A stretch of DNA of 64,000 nt, from assembly GCA_028819195.1 (NCBI GenBank), contig JAPPMF010000009.1, positions 186,001-250,000 on the forward strand. Direction: 5' to 3'. Numbering within the stretch: the stretch's first letter is position 1; each line of letters begins with the position of its first letter. This document shows, one piece after another, positions 17,781-27,213 of this stretch. The position numbers and the translations under genes were made by a program. This DNA comes from Bin55 sp028819195 (lineage in GTDB: Bacteria; Pseudomonadota; Gammaproteobacteria; Pseudomonadales; Azotimanducaceae). The notes under the pieces were generated by a model that was not told the origin of the DNA, made no database searches, and saw nothing but the letters and a program-made list of their open reading frames with translations.

Positions 17781-19742
17781 TTACCGGGTCTCAAAATTTG
17801 GGTAATCAGGTATTTCTCCTAACAAGAATCGCGTAAGGAGCCGAGCTTGTAACTCAAGCAATCTGCGATATTGAACTTTATAACCGAATAGTGGATGCGT
17901 AATCTCTTGACTTAAACGTCGTTCAAGGATCGCTAGAAATCGCTTTCTACTAGCATTCTTGAAATTTGTTCCAATTGGTGTTTCGATGAAATCGCACAGT
18001 TTAACTTCTTCAGTGTTGATTGCTGTTAATACCGATGAATCAACTATAAGAGGACGGAACGGTTCCATAACATCCAATGCCAAGGACGGACGACCGTAAC
18101 GTGGTTGGTGAAGAAACCCTCTGTAAGGATCAAGACCTACGGAGGACAAAGCCACCAGAACCGAACGGGTCAAAATGGAGTAACCGTAAGATAGCATGGC
18201 ATTGACGGGATCAGCAGGTGGTCTGCGATTTCGCGATTGCATGTTGAATTTTGGTGTAGATTGTTTCGGAGTTTTAAACAATTTTGAAAACACTGACCAA
18301 TAGAGGGAGGCAGCGGTTCCTTCTAGACCTAAGAGATGTTGGATATTTCGAACTCTGTATACCTGGTCTGAGATGGTTTTTAATCTAGCGAGAATGGGCT
18401 GAGCTTCAGTTTTATCCATCCAATTTCGTCTTAAAATTATCCTGCAATTACGAATCTTAGATCTGATTAGACCTTTAGCGAGACGTAAACAGATTGAATC
18501 GTCAAAAGAACATCGATATTGTGCAGTACGAACTTCAACGTTAGCGTGACCTGTACCCACCGTATGTCCAAGGAACCATCCACCATGGGTTAACCAGGTA
18601 ATTGGAATTTGCCTACTCATTAGTTCATGTAATGCGGGTGTGGTTACGTGGACGTTTCCCGATACGACGAGTTGGGAAACGTCCATGAGTCGAACGGGAA
18701 TACACTCTTCAGAGTCTGAGGTAGTTACTTCAAGTCGTTCCCCCTTCTTCGAAACTCTTGCACCATGTGAATGTACATAAAGCGGTAACGAATCGACATG
18801 ACGAATACTGACAGGTCTGATATCTGTCTTTATCGCGCGCAATAGATTAACTTCGTCGGGCAAGCAAATACTGACTAATGCACAGCGATTGCATTTTGGA
18901 CTGTCGACTAATGGAGGTGGTATTTCAGCTTGTAAGACCATTTGCTGTAACGATCTCAGTGAGTCTAGTGTTAAAGTTCTGAGTTTGTCATCAAACGATA
19001 CACGGACTCTTTCCTTAGAGCCCGCAAAGTACAGAACACCTTCAGTTACTTGGTATCCTTTTTCTTCTAACAATAGAGCTTGAGCACATAGTTGAACTCT
19101 TTCTGGATCGTAAGCACTATTTGATACATGAGGACGTTTACCACGTTTGTAGTCGATTGGAGTGACATGGCCAGACTCGTCAAATTCTACCAAATCGATC
19201 TTTGCGACTAAGTTTAATTTATCTGATTCAATTTCAACGGAACGAACAACTTTAAACCGATCATTGGAATAATCGGTTTCTGGAATCATGCTAGAACTCT
19301 GATCGACTCTGCGATGTACGAAGCGCCCTTCCACTGTATCGCTTGATTCCTGCCACTCTTTCTGTACCCATTCGAGGTATGCTAAGCGGGGACAGTACAC
19401 ATACTCGTTTAGCATTCTTGCTGGCACAGGTGGACAGGGATTTTTTTTTTTTGAATCTTTTGTTGAAGGTAACGGAGAAGGTTTTTCCATACAAATAGAT
19501 TCTTGGCGATGCGTCATGTGTGCAACCTCAAATTTCGGTTTCGTCTCCGACCCTGATATGTATTTCTTCCAGTTTTGGACCATGATTTCTCTGGTTTTTG
19601 AACCCTGCACGCTAGCAACACTTGTAGTTAACGGGATGTTTTGCTGTTCCGTAGCTTTGGATGTCCTTTGTTTGTTCCCGGATTTTGTCGGTACAACTTT
19701 AGAGCGTGTTTTGGACATAGTGTTTCGAGACAGTAAAAACAA
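17781..19742 (-). CDS. cas4-cas1: Cas4-Cas1 fusion protein with unusual N-terminal extension
   Basis: 653 residues as the longest frame. The Cas4 half (about 105-300) has the iron-sulfur cysteines C117 (YVYCPRL) and C284, C287, C293 (CNRCALVSIC), and nuclease residues H143, D183 and the DYK motif at 197-199. The Cas1 half (about 315-653) has E474 (GLEGTAA), H545 (FLHQPRYG) and D557 (LALDVMEPF), correctly spaced. Such fusions are typical of type I-G and select and integrate spacers. Residues 1-105 are Ser/Thr/Lys-rich and not part of Cas4. A run of 12 A bases (19441-19452) encodes the KKK just before Cas4. Internal starts at Met85 (19490) or Met110 (19415) would give a normal-sized protein. 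Confidence 0.93.
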   Translation of the reverse strand: MFLLSRNTMSKTRSKVVPTKSGNKQRTSKATEQQNIPLTTSVASVQGSKTREIMVQNWKKYISGSETKPKFEVAHMTHRQESICMEKPSPLPSTKDSKKKNPCPPVPARMLNEYVYCPRLAYLEWVQKEWQESSDTVEGRFVHRRVDQSSSMIPETDYSNDRFKVVRSVEIESDKLNLVAKIDLVEFDESGHVTPIDYKRGKRPHVSNSAYDPERVQLCAQALLLEEKGYQVTEGVLYFAGSKERVRVSFDDKLRTLTLDSLRSLQQMVLQAEIPPPLVDSPKCNRCALVSICLPDEVNLLRAIKTDIRPVSIRHVDSLPLYVHSHGARVSKKGERLEVTTSDSEECIPVRLMDVSQLVVSGNVHVTTPALHELMSRQIPITWLTHGGWFLGHTVGTGHANVEVRTAQYRCSFDDSICLRLAKGLIRSKIRNCRIILRRNWMDKTEAQPILARLKTISDQVYRVRNIQHLLGLEGTAASLYWSVFSKLFKTPKQSTPKFNMQSRNRRPPADPVNAMLSYGYSILTRSVLVALSSVGLDPYRGFLHQPRYGRPSLALDVMEPFRPLIVDSSVLTAINTEEVKLCDFIETPIGTNFKNASRKRFLAILERRLSQEITHPLFGYKVQYRRLLELQARLLTRFLLGEIPDYPNFETR

Positions 19743-19890
19743 TATCTTAACGGAGTCTCGCTGAACTTACTTAGTAAATCGCCATAAAGTTATACTCGGA
19801 TTTTCAAGTTTTGGTTCATTCCAGAAGATGTAGGCCGCTGAGAACCACAGACAAAAAGGTGATGCCTCCAAATTCTGCCTGAATTTATTT

Positions 19891-20014
19891 TCAACGCCAA
19901 CGATTTGCAAAGGGTTGCATACCCTGAATTGGTAATCCCGAGAGGACGGGAATCTTGTGATATCCCCGTTTTACGTAGTCAATCAACGTCGCAGTATTCT
20001 CGAAACTTGAGATC
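19891..20014 (-). repeat. Right boundary repeat of the CRISPR-Cas island (3' end of NUDIX gene)
   Basis: Direct repeat of 9829-9951. The identical 58-base core is 19911-19968. The core contains two small inverted repeats: AGGGT/ACCCT around TGCAT, and TCCCG/CGGGA around AGAGGA. Homology stops abruptly beyond the NUDIX stop codon on the island side. Confidence 0.9.
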
Positions 20015-20664
20015 ATTCTGAGGGTCGTAATCGTAGGGAGAATCATGTTCCATGTTTTTTTTGCGTGTCGATGCAACGCAATTTTGGGTCGCACCCACTC
20101 TCCCGATACGAGTTCAGAGGAATGTACATCGGTCCCTTGACCATTAGGCATAACACCGATAAAAAATCTAGTATCAAATCTAGCGGGCATTACCTTTGGC
20201 GTAATCCAATGGCTCAAGTAGTGCACTTTGGAAACCATTAACTGCAGTGAAAATTCTTCTAAGACAGATTGGAAGGTAGTTTTAGCTGTGCATAGAGAGT
20301 CACGTACATGTTTTAACTCGTCAATTAACTTAGGGTCGAGTTCGCCGGTTAAGGTTTCGCTTTTACGAGCAAATAACACTCCACACTCTTCGAAACATTC
20401 ACGAATGGCAGCGATCCAATACCGCAGACCATTTTGTTTCACGTCCAATATGTCCGAAGCTTCACGGTCTGTTAAAGAATCACTGAATTTTTCGCAATTC
20501 GCATCGTCTGGATCTACTTTACCGCCAGGAAACACATATAGGTTGGGAAAGGTACTTTGCTTTGTTCGTTTGAGTAGAAGCACCTCGTAACCCTCAGGAT
20601 TATCGCGCAGCAGAACGAGAGTTGATGCAGTCGGTATAGATACTTCTGAACTAATTTGATTCAT
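19891..20664 (-). CDS. NUDIX hydrolase (NUDT7/NUDT19-like)
   Basis: 257 residues. YVFPGGKVDPDD and, after an insertion, AAIRECFEECGVLFA form the Nudix box with its REcxEExG core, so it should cleave a nucleoside-diphosphate-linked substrate using Mg2+. The FPGGKVD variant with a long insert resembles NUDT19/CoA-diphosphatase-type proteins; the substrate is unproven. The gene lies 33 bases downstream of sbcB on the same strand. Its last 124 bases are duplicated at 9829-9951, so the 3' end may have been supplied by the CRISPR island. Confidence 0.88.
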   Translation of the reverse strand: MNQISSEVSIPTASTLVLLRDNPEGYEVLLLKRTKQSTFPNLYVFPGGKVDPDDANCEKFSDSLTDREASDILDVKQNGLRYWIAAIRECFEECGVLFARKSETLTGELDPKLIDELKHVRDSLCTAKTTFQSVLEEFSLQLMVSKVHYLSHWITPKVMPARFDTRFFIGVMPNGQGTDVHSSELVSGEWVRPKIALHRHAKKTWNMILPTITTLRMISSFENTATLIDYVKRGYHKIPVLSGLPIQGMQPFANRWR

Positions 20665-20697
20665 ATTGGTCAGAGGGTATTGAAAGAACTATTCGAT

Positions 20698-22158
20698 TCA
20701 ATGTAAGGGTAGATCAAATCTCTGTGCTTGTTGCAACAGATATGAATGCAAGTCTTGCAGAACATCGGTTTCATCTTCTGGAGGTTGCGTTTTCAGTAGT
20801 TGTTTTGTCTGCTTGAGTGTGTCGGCGAGATTATGGTCAGGACGGGTGAGTTGTTCACGGATAAACTCGCGGTATTGAGTTCTTGATGCACGCGACATTT
20901 GTTCTGGTGCTACCCTCACTTTGAGACGGCTATGTAGATCACGTAGTCTTTGATCCTCGAAATTGACTTCGTACCACGGTTTTCCTTGGTTGATATTCTG
21001 CCAAAACTTTTTACACAGTTGCGAATCTGAGTCTGAAATGAAACCGTCGTACAGCGATTCTTCCGCTATTTTCTCAGTTTTTTGTTCACGTTCTCTGTCA
21101 TAAACCTTTTGAAGCTTTTGTTGTAAGCCTTCGACTTTTAGCAAGCTATCTCGAGCGTGGTGGATTGTGTCTAAATCTATCTTTAGTCGATCCAAACCGC
21201 TCTTTGGTAAAGTTTGAAACGGTGCAACGACGGGTGACTGATTGAGTGCGACTAGGTTTAAGCCAGGTCGATTTTGTTCGTCGTTTTGTTCGCGTGCATG
21301 GTCTTTGGACCTAAACAAAGATTCTTGAATTTCTTCAGTCTTTCGATTCAGAACCAATTCGATATTGCTCATCAAATCGACGACAATTACGCGATTAGAG
21401 AATTTTGGATGTGGGGCGATTGGTAGCACAGGGGCCAAGCAATATCTTGTATTAGAATACTGGGAGGAGATGTGTAAACAGATGGAACGTTCATCGACGC
21501 TCAGAAGTTTTTGTATGTAATTCGAAGTTGGTAGATCAATTGCATATTGCCAGAGTTTTGGTTGCGACTTCCGGATTAACTGTGCAATTTTGATACACAG
21601 GTTCACATCTACTAAGGCGTCGTGAAGTCCTTCGGTGTTAAAACCGTTTACTTCTGCAATGGCACCTTGCGAAAATACCGGCTTGTCGTCTTTGATTGGC
21701 CAGTCGATTCCATCAGGGCGCAATGCTGCCGTTAAACGCACGATATTCAGCAAATCCAGACGAAAATTTCCGTTCTTATATTCATGGGCATACGGTGGAA
21801 ACAAGTTTCTATACATGCCATAGCGTAAAAATTTGTCGTCGAATCCGGCGTTGTTGTAACCGATTAGTCGAGTGTGAGGATGTTTCAAATGATTCGATAA
21901 TCGTCGCATCAATTCCCATTCTTCAATTCCTTTTTCAAGGCACTGACTGGGTTTTAGTTTAGAAATAGATAACGAATCCGGGCTAGGGAGAACTTCGGGT
22001 GGAAATCGCACCAATTTCGTAAAAGGCTCGCCAAACAATTCTAATTCGAGATTAGTTCGTTGGCTTGCAAACTGCAAAATTCGATCTCGATATGGCTCTA
22101 AACCGGTAGTTTCGGTGTCATACCAGTAGAACGAACCTAATCGTTGGGGGTTGTTCAT
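20698..22158 (-). CDS. sbcB: Exodeoxyribonuclease I
   Basis: 486 residues. The DEDDh 3'-5' exonuclease starts with FYWYDTETTGLEPYRDRILQFAS (first Asp-Glu pair) and continues through LIGYNNAGFDDKFLRYGMY and GLHDALVDVNLCIKIAQLI with the last catalytic His and Asp. The SH3-like and helical C-terminal region of ExoI follows. The enzyme degrades single-stranded DNA during recombination and mismatch repair. It is upstream of the NUDIX gene on the same strand. Confidence 0.95.
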   Translation of the reverse strand: MNNPQRLGSFYWYDTETTGLEPYRDRILQFASQRTNLELELFGEPFTKLVRFPPEVLPSPDSLSISKLKPSQCLEKGIEEWELMRRLSNHLKHPHTRLIGYNNAGFDDKFLRYGMYRNLFPPYAHEYKNGNFRLDLLNIVRLTAALRPDGIDWPIKDDKPVFSQGAIAEVNGFNTEGLHDALVDVNLCIKIAQLIRKSQPKLWQYAIDLPTSNYIQKLLSVDERSICLHISSQYSNTRYCLAPVLPIAPHPKFSNRVIVVDLMSNIELVLNRKTEEIQESLFRSKDHAREQNDEQNRPGLNLVALNQSPVVAPFQTLPKSGLDRLKIDLDTIHHARDSLLKVEGLQQKLQKVYDREREQKTEKIAEESLYDGFISDSDSQLCKKFWQNINQGKPWYEVNFEDQRLRDLHSRLKVRVAPEQMSRASRTQYREFIREQLTRPDHNLADTLKQTKQLLKTQPPEDETDVLQDLHSYLLQQAQRFDLPLH

Positions 22159-22689
22159 TCAGGTAATTTCATAGGGTTTCAACGGTTCGCAGAACGAAAT
22201 CTCGAATGACAAAGAAGCACAAATTTCTTTGTTTTTAGGCAGGAGTTCTAGGTGGGTTCGTTAAAGATTCTATCATATCAGCACATACACGATCCTACAC
22301 AAATGGCGATTAGGGGCTGCACTGAGCCGCTGGAAGTGTAAAATATCAATACGCGAACTCCCGATAAAGTGAGAGGACACCCCAGCTAGCAAGAAAAACA
22401 CGGCGGTCCAACCAAGGGTGTTTGGCAGTCGACTACTAGTTCCCCTCGCAAAGGAAGCGGCGCGGTTCACATAGAATGCAATTGATGGCACGAAAACCCG
22501 TTCTGTACACCCTGAGGTTCAGACAATGAAGCCTAACGCAAGAACCAAAGTTTGCTCCGTATCACTGCAATTCATGCCGCAATAATTAGGCGCTAAGATT
22601 GACACTGTGGTCGAATGTTCCAGTCTTGATTGATGCAAGTGTCTCATGTCGATCCACCTGTTACCGACTGAAGGAAACTTACAACACGA
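22159..22689. other. Intergenic stretch with no convincing gene
   Basis: About 530 bases between the sbcB start and the transposase remnant. A 72-codon minus-strand frame at 22273-22491 has one hydrophobic stretch but no family features or good ribosome site. I see no tRNA, array or clear terminator. It may be decayed sequence associated with the adjoining insertion. Confidence 0.4.
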
Positions 22690-23255
22690 AGAACGTCAGA
22701 GTTTTGGGAGTCATTCAAACGATCTCCTGGTATTGGTGCCATCTAGTCAGGCAGACATGGGTATATAAGGGCGCATCGTTCTCCGGTTTAGTCTACTCAA
22801 CTTACATTGGCGGGAAAGAGAAGGACAAGTACCACCTGAAGAAGTTCCATCAAGGGCGCGTCAGAGTCGGAAAAAAGATGGTGCTCGAATTCCGGGATCG
22901 CGAGACCGACGTTGTAAAAGCGCTGCTTGCCATGATCGTTTTGCAAGGCGCAATTCAAGCGAATGTGACACGGAACGCCATAGTCTATACCCATGACGCA
23001 AGACATATTTAGTATGGTGGATTTCGAGCAGCAAGCCGTAGCGCATGGTGTGGGTCAATTCGGGAACGATAAGGCGCACACCTTCAGCATAGAGAGCTTC
23101 TGGGCATTGCTGAGTCGAGGTTGTGTAGGTTAGAATCACAAATGAGCGTGAAACACTTGCATTTCTACATAGGCAAAATTTCGACTCGCCGGAACCAGTG
23201 GGACTGGGGTACAGGACAAATCATTGACCAATCAGGTCGATGGATGGATAGCTGA
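22690..23255 (+). pseudogene. Degraded IS1595-family transposase
   Basis: Pieces in three frames match the usual layout of an IS1595/ISXO2 transposase. The first is VRQTWVYKGASFSGLVYSTYIGGKEKDKY and on to IVYTHDARHI (stop near 23012). The second reads FEQQAVAHGVGQF through IESFWALLSRGCVG (stop near 23130). The third reads MSVKHLHFYIGKIS then RRNQWDWGTGQIIDQ (stop 23253-23255). The usual VEVDETYIGG segment is shortened to VYSTYIGG, removing the first catalytic Asp. With two frame breaks and internal stops the gene is dead. I did not find clear terminal inverted repeats. Confidence 0.78.
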
Positions 23256-23274
23256 ATTACGAGGAATTTACACC

Positions 23275-24021
23275 ATGAGCGACCTGATCGTCAAACCAAT
23301 GGACATACTCTCGGACGCACAGACGGCATCCGTCTTCTCATCTGTTCGTGAAATCGAACAGCCCGACATGAATTTGCCGAGTGAGTTGGTGCTCAATTCC
23401 CGATTACAGATGGAAGGGTGCGAGATGTTGGCTAAAATACCTGCCGCTTCCATCGCTTGCACATTCTTTGATCCGCAGTATCGAGGAGTGCTCGATCATT
23501 TGCGCTACGGCAACGAAGGCAAGGAACGCGGACAAAAGCGATGTGCTCTTAAGCAGATGGACGAGGTGACCATCTGGCGATTCATCAGCGAATTGGATAG
23601 AATTCTGCTCGCCAGCGGGCATTTGTTCCTCTGGATCGACAAATATCACTTGGCCGAAGGAATTCGTAGTTGGATTTCAGGAACGTCTTTGGATGTGGTC
23701 GACTTCATCACTTGGAACAAAATGAAGATGGGCATGGGATATCGCACACGACGATTTTGCGAGTACTTGGTCGTCCTCCAGAAGCAGCCACGTAAGGCGA
23801 AAGGTGTGTGGAAGATACATACGATCCCTGATGTTTGGGAAGAGAAGGTCAAGCGAGGCAATGGTGTCCATCCTAAACCTGTGGGCTTGCAGGGTGAATT
23901 GATCGAAGCAGTAACCAATACTGGCGATGTTGTAGTGGATCCGGCCGCTGGCTCGTTCTCCGTCTTGGACGCTTGCCGTGTTCGCGGTCGCAATTTTCTA
24001 GGATGCGACCTCAATGGCTAG
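23275..24021 (+). CDS. DNA (N6-adenine or N4-cytosine) methyltransferase of a restriction-modification system
   Basis: 248 residues from the ATG at 23275, chosen because a GAGGA site precedes it; codons upstream in the same frame belong to the transposase remnant. The catalytic motif is FFDPQY at 66-69, a DPPY variant. Near the C-terminus come HPKPVGLQGELIEAV and VVDPAAGSFSVLDACRVRGRNFLGCDL, the SAM-binding motif I. This motif order (catalytic before SAM) is that of beta-type methyltransferases. It overlaps the endonuclease gene by 8 bases. Confidence 0.87.
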   Translation: MSDLIVKPMDILSDAQTASVFSSVREIEQPDMNLPSELVLNSRLQMEGCEMLAKIPAASIACTFFDPQYRGVLDHLRYGNEGKERGQKRCALKQMDEVTIWRFISELDRILLASGHLFLWIDKYHLAEGIRSWISGTSLDVVDFITWNKMKMGMGYRTRRFCEYLVVLQKQPRKAKGVWKIHTIPDVWEEKVKRGNGVHPKPVGLQGELIEAVTNTGDVVVDPAAGSFSVLDACRVRGRNFLGCDLNG

Positions 24022-24694
24022 GTTTCGCGAAGCGAAGGGACGTGTTGACGGCAACAGTGGATACGCTCGCGTCTTTGGCAGTCAAGGATTGGGTGCATTG
24101 TTCAGTCGAGTCCAAGCCACAGTCATATCGGCAGGAACTGAACTCGAGAGGATCGTCCGCGATAAAGTGGACAATATCCAGGATTTAGACGATTTCCTCT
24201 CTGTAGAACAGATGCCAGAGGGCGTATTCGTCGTCCCCAAGAAGCAAATTAAAGCCTCTAAGGTCTTGCTATCTTCAGGTTCAGAGCCCGATTTTCTGGT
24301 GTTCAAGCGACGCCAAGGGAGACAATCATGCCATGTGATCGAATTGAAGGACGGAGATGCTTTCGACACCAAGAAATCGGAAGCGGAACATACAGCTCTG
24401 CAAAGTTTTGTTTCAAGCAACGCCCGGCACTTGCAGTACTTAGTTCATTGCCACGTAGTCAGCTTCAATCAAGATTTACGGCAGGCCATCTATGAGGGAT
24501 TCAAGAAGAGAATACCCATGAAAGAGTGCATGACTGGTAGAGAGTTCTGCGAGTTGCTTGAGATTGACTACGATGCCATTGTAGAACAACGCAAGGCAGA
24601 TCAAAACTTAAACCGTAAAGACTTCCTAACGGACTTGCTAAAGATCAAACCTGTCAAGAAATTTTTGCAAAAGCGTCTCAACGAAGAAGTGTAG
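24014..24694 (+). CDS. Type II restriction endonuclease, PD-(D/E)XK fold
   Basis: 226 residues. A PD-(D/E)XK active site is visible: P92-D93 in SEPDFLVFKRR, then E110 and K112 in HVIELKDG. With the overlapping methyltransferase this forms a compact restriction-modification pair. I cannot infer the recognition site. A similarity to ApaLI-type enzymes is a weak impression only. The pair follows a dead transposase, which suggests arrival on a mobile element. Confidence 0.78.
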   Translation: MARFREAKGRVDGNSGYARVFGSQGLGALFSRVQATVISAGTELERIVRDKVDNIQDLDDFLSVEQMPEGVFVVPKKQIKASKVLLSSGSEPDFLVFKRRQGRQSCHVIELKDGDAFDTKKSEAEHTALQSFVSSNARHLQYLVHCHVVSFNQDLRQAIYEGFKKRIPMKECMTGREFCELLEIDYDAIVEQRKADQNLNRKDFLTDLLKIKPVKKFLQKRLNEEV

Positions 24695-24928
24695 AATTGT
24701 ATATAAAACTTCAATCAAATCGGTTAAGTTCAGGAGAGAAATCGTTTTTAGTTCCGTAGTTTTCCATCACTTTACCTTACCAATACAATTCTAACTCCGG
24801 AAGGTCGACAGTAATCAATTAGTCGGCCCCAACAACATAGTGTCAAGTATTTTCATATGACTTCATCTTAGCCTCCAATAGGAATCGACTATCTCAAAAG
24901 AAATCGATCTTATTTCGATCATTACAGT

Positions 24929-26326
24929 ATGACACTTAAACAAAAAGTAGGACTGATTGCAGGACCATTGGTAGCAGTCGTGGTTGGACTGGCTATGCTG
25001 CAATTCTCCGATATACCACCCGCTGCAGTTCTCACGGCCAGTATAACGGTATTAGTAATCATCTGGTGGATACTAGAACCGATACCCATACCAGTTGTAT
25101 CGTTGCTCCCGTTAACTCTACTACCGATGTGCGGAATTGTTACTGTAAAGGATGTGCAACAATCCTATGGCCATCCGCTTATATTACTATTGCTTGGAGG
25201 ATTTATACTTTCCACGGCAATGGCACATTCGGGTGCGCACCAGAAAATTGCTTATGCAATACTTCGGGTGTTCGGAGGGAAAAGTGGGCGCTCACTCGTA
25301 CTTGGTTTTATGGCAACAGCGGCCCTGCTATCCATGTGGATCAGTAACACCGCGACAACTTTGATGTTACTTCCTGTTGCACTCGCAATACTCGATCGCG
25401 TCAATGATCAACGCTTAGTAGCCCCCCTCCTGTTAGGTACCGCGCATGCTGCCAGCGTTGGCGGGATTGGCACACCGATTGGGACACCGCCTAACGTTGT
25501 GTTTTTAGGTCTTTACAACGAGCACGTAGGGGACCCATCAATGGAGATAGATTTCCTACAGTGGATGACTTGGGGAATACCCGTGGTTATTGTGGTAGTT
25601 CCACTCCTTGCTCTGTGGTTAACGCGTAACGTAAACTTTAGGACGGACATTCAACTACCTGATGTCGGGAAGTGGACTGCTGCACAAAAACGCGTACTCA
25701 TGATTTTTGCGTTGACGGCGTGTGGCTGGGTATTTCGAAATGCACCATTTGAGGGGTGGGCTGGTTTATTACCGGAGGGATGGCATAGTTCGGATTACAT
25801 GGTTGCTTTTTTTGCGATTGTCGCGTTATTCATGACTTCTGACGGGAAAGGCAATCGACTGCTCGATTGGGAGACTGCGACAAAAATTCCCTGGGGCATG
25901 TTGTTGCTGTTTGGTGCTGGACTAACTATCGCAAAGGCATTCGAAGCTTCTGGACTGAGTGCAGTTCTAGCGGAAAATTTCGATCTGCTTGAACAGCTTC
26001 CAGTGTTGTTGCTTATCTTGATCATATGCCTGTTTGTGACGTTCCTGACTGAAACAACAAGTAATACGGCAACTACTACGATTTTATTACCAATCTTTCT
26101 AGCCGCAGCGATCGCCGCTGCAGTAGATCCGAAACTATTTATGGTACCGGCCGCAATGAGTGCGAGTTGCGCCTTCATGTTACCCGTCGCTACTCCACCT
26201 AATGTGGTGGTGTACTCTTCCGGACGGTTTCCTATGGAAAAGATGGCTAAAGAAGGCTTCATTTTGAACCTCATCGGCGCAGTAGTGATTACTACCGCTT
26301 GTTTTCTCTACTTTTCCAACCTCTAG
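24929..26326 (+). CDS. SLC13/DASS family anion transporter
   Basis: 465 residues, about 11-12 membrane helices. Family motifs include ATTLMLLPVALAIL with the preceding WISNTA, GIGTPIGTPPNVVFLG, and in the second half TSNTATTTILLPIFLA and MLPVATPPNVVVYSSG. These are the two SNT and TPPN substrate and sodium sites. It should import dicarboxylates, citrate or similar anions with sodium. It precedes the acyltransferase gene by 26 bases. Confidence 0.93.
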   Translation: MTLKQKVGLIAGPLVAVVVGLAMLQFSDIPPAAVLTASITVLVIIWWILEPIPIPVVSLLPLTLLPMCGIVTVKDVQQSYGHPLILLLLGGFILSTAMAHSGAHQKIAYAILRVFGGKSGRSLVLGFMATAALLSMWISNTATTLMLLPVALAILDRVNDQRLVAPLLLGTAHAASVGGIGTPIGTPPNVVFLGLYNEHVGDPSMEIDFLQWMTWGIPVVIVVVPLLALWLTRNVNFRTDIQLPDVGKWTAAQKRVLMIFALTACGWVFRNAPFEGWAGLLPEGWHSSDYMVAFFAIVALFMTSDGKGNRLLDWETATKIPWGMLLLFGAGLTIAKAFEASGLSAVLAENFDLLEQLPVLLLILIICLFVTFLTETTSNTATTTILLPIFLAAAIAAAVDPKLFMVPAAMSASCAFMLPVATPPNVVVYSSGRFPMEKMAKEGFILNLIGAVVITTACFLYFSNL

Positions 26327-26352
26327 ACGCCTTCAATCCGAACGGTTAAGTC

Positions 26353-27213
26353 GTGCGCGTATTTAGAGGTTTCGCGGCACTGTCCTTCATAGTGGTTACC
26401 GTGTTATTTGTTTGCTTAATGGTATTGTTGCTTGCTCTTTGTCTATTTTTTTGTCCCTCTGACAAAGTGCGTCAAGGTATTCGAGGATTCATGGATCGCA
26501 TGATAAACGTATGGGTTGCAGGAAATCGGTGGATGATTCGAAGACTAAATATGATATCGATTGAAACGATCTTCGATCAACAACTTGAGATAGAGCGAAA
26601 CCAGTGGCAAATTGTTATTTGCAATCACCAGAGTTGGGCGGATGTCATCGTATTGCAGATTGCACTATTGGATAACGTCCCGCCAATCAAGTTTTTCACC
26701 AAACGAGAGTTTATTTGGGTTCCCGTTCTGGGCTTCGTACTGTGGATTTTGAAATTCCCGTACGTACTCAGAGCGTCTACTGGTCTAAAGCGAACTGAGG
26801 CCTCCCGCAATCAGCTCAACGCACACTCAATGCATCGAGCCCGGCGGCAGTTTCACGAACGACCGGTTTCAATCCTTATATTTTGTGAAGGTACTAGATT
26901 CAATCAAGAGAAGTATCGGGCTCAGCAATCTTCGTATCGTAATTTGCTCAGACCGAAAATTGGTGGTGTCGCGTTCACAATAGAAGCCCTGCAATCGAAA
27001 ACAAGTCACCTACTGGATGTTACTCTTGTTTACGAAGGAAAAACACCAAATTTTTGGAATTTTCTCTGTGGGAAGTGTCGGCGCGTGAAAGTACTTACAC
27101 GCAAAGTCTTGATCAAAGAATTATTAGAGCCTTCAATACGAAGCGGGATTCGCGAACTTTGGCAGGCAAAAGATCGGGAGATTGATCGTTTACAAAGCGA
27201 GTTTAACTCTTAG
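26353..27213 (+). CDS. PlsC-type 1-acylglycerol-3-phosphate acyltransferase (YihG-like)
   Basis: 286 residues from a GTG start. An N-terminal hydrophobic anchor (about 8-34) precedes NHQSWADVIVLQ with the HX4D catalytic pair H92/D97. LIFCEGTRFNQEK is the second conserved acyltransferase block. It acylates lysophosphatidic acid or a related lysophospholipid at the inner membrane. Length and motif style match YihG-type enzymes. It ends overlapping by four bases the convergent gene at 27210. Confidence 0.88.
   Translation: MRVFRGFAALSFIVVTVLFVCLMVLLLALCLFFCPSDKVRQGIRGFMDRMINVWVAGNRWMIRRLNMISIETIFDQQLEIERNQWQIVICNHQSWADVIVLQIALLDNVPPIKFFTKREFIWVPVLGFVLWILKFPYVLRASTGLKRTEASRNQLNAHSMHRARRQFHERPVSILIFCEGTRFNQEKYRAQQSSYRNLLRPKIGGVAFTIEALQSKTSHLLDVTLVYEGKTPNFWNFLCGKCRRVKVLTRKVLIKELLEPSIRSGIRELWQAKDREIDRLQSEFNS

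Noticed and set aside
22273..22491. 72-codon minus-strand frame with a hydrophobic stretch
   Set aside because: No family features or convincing ribosome site; lies in decayed sequence beside a transposase remnant.
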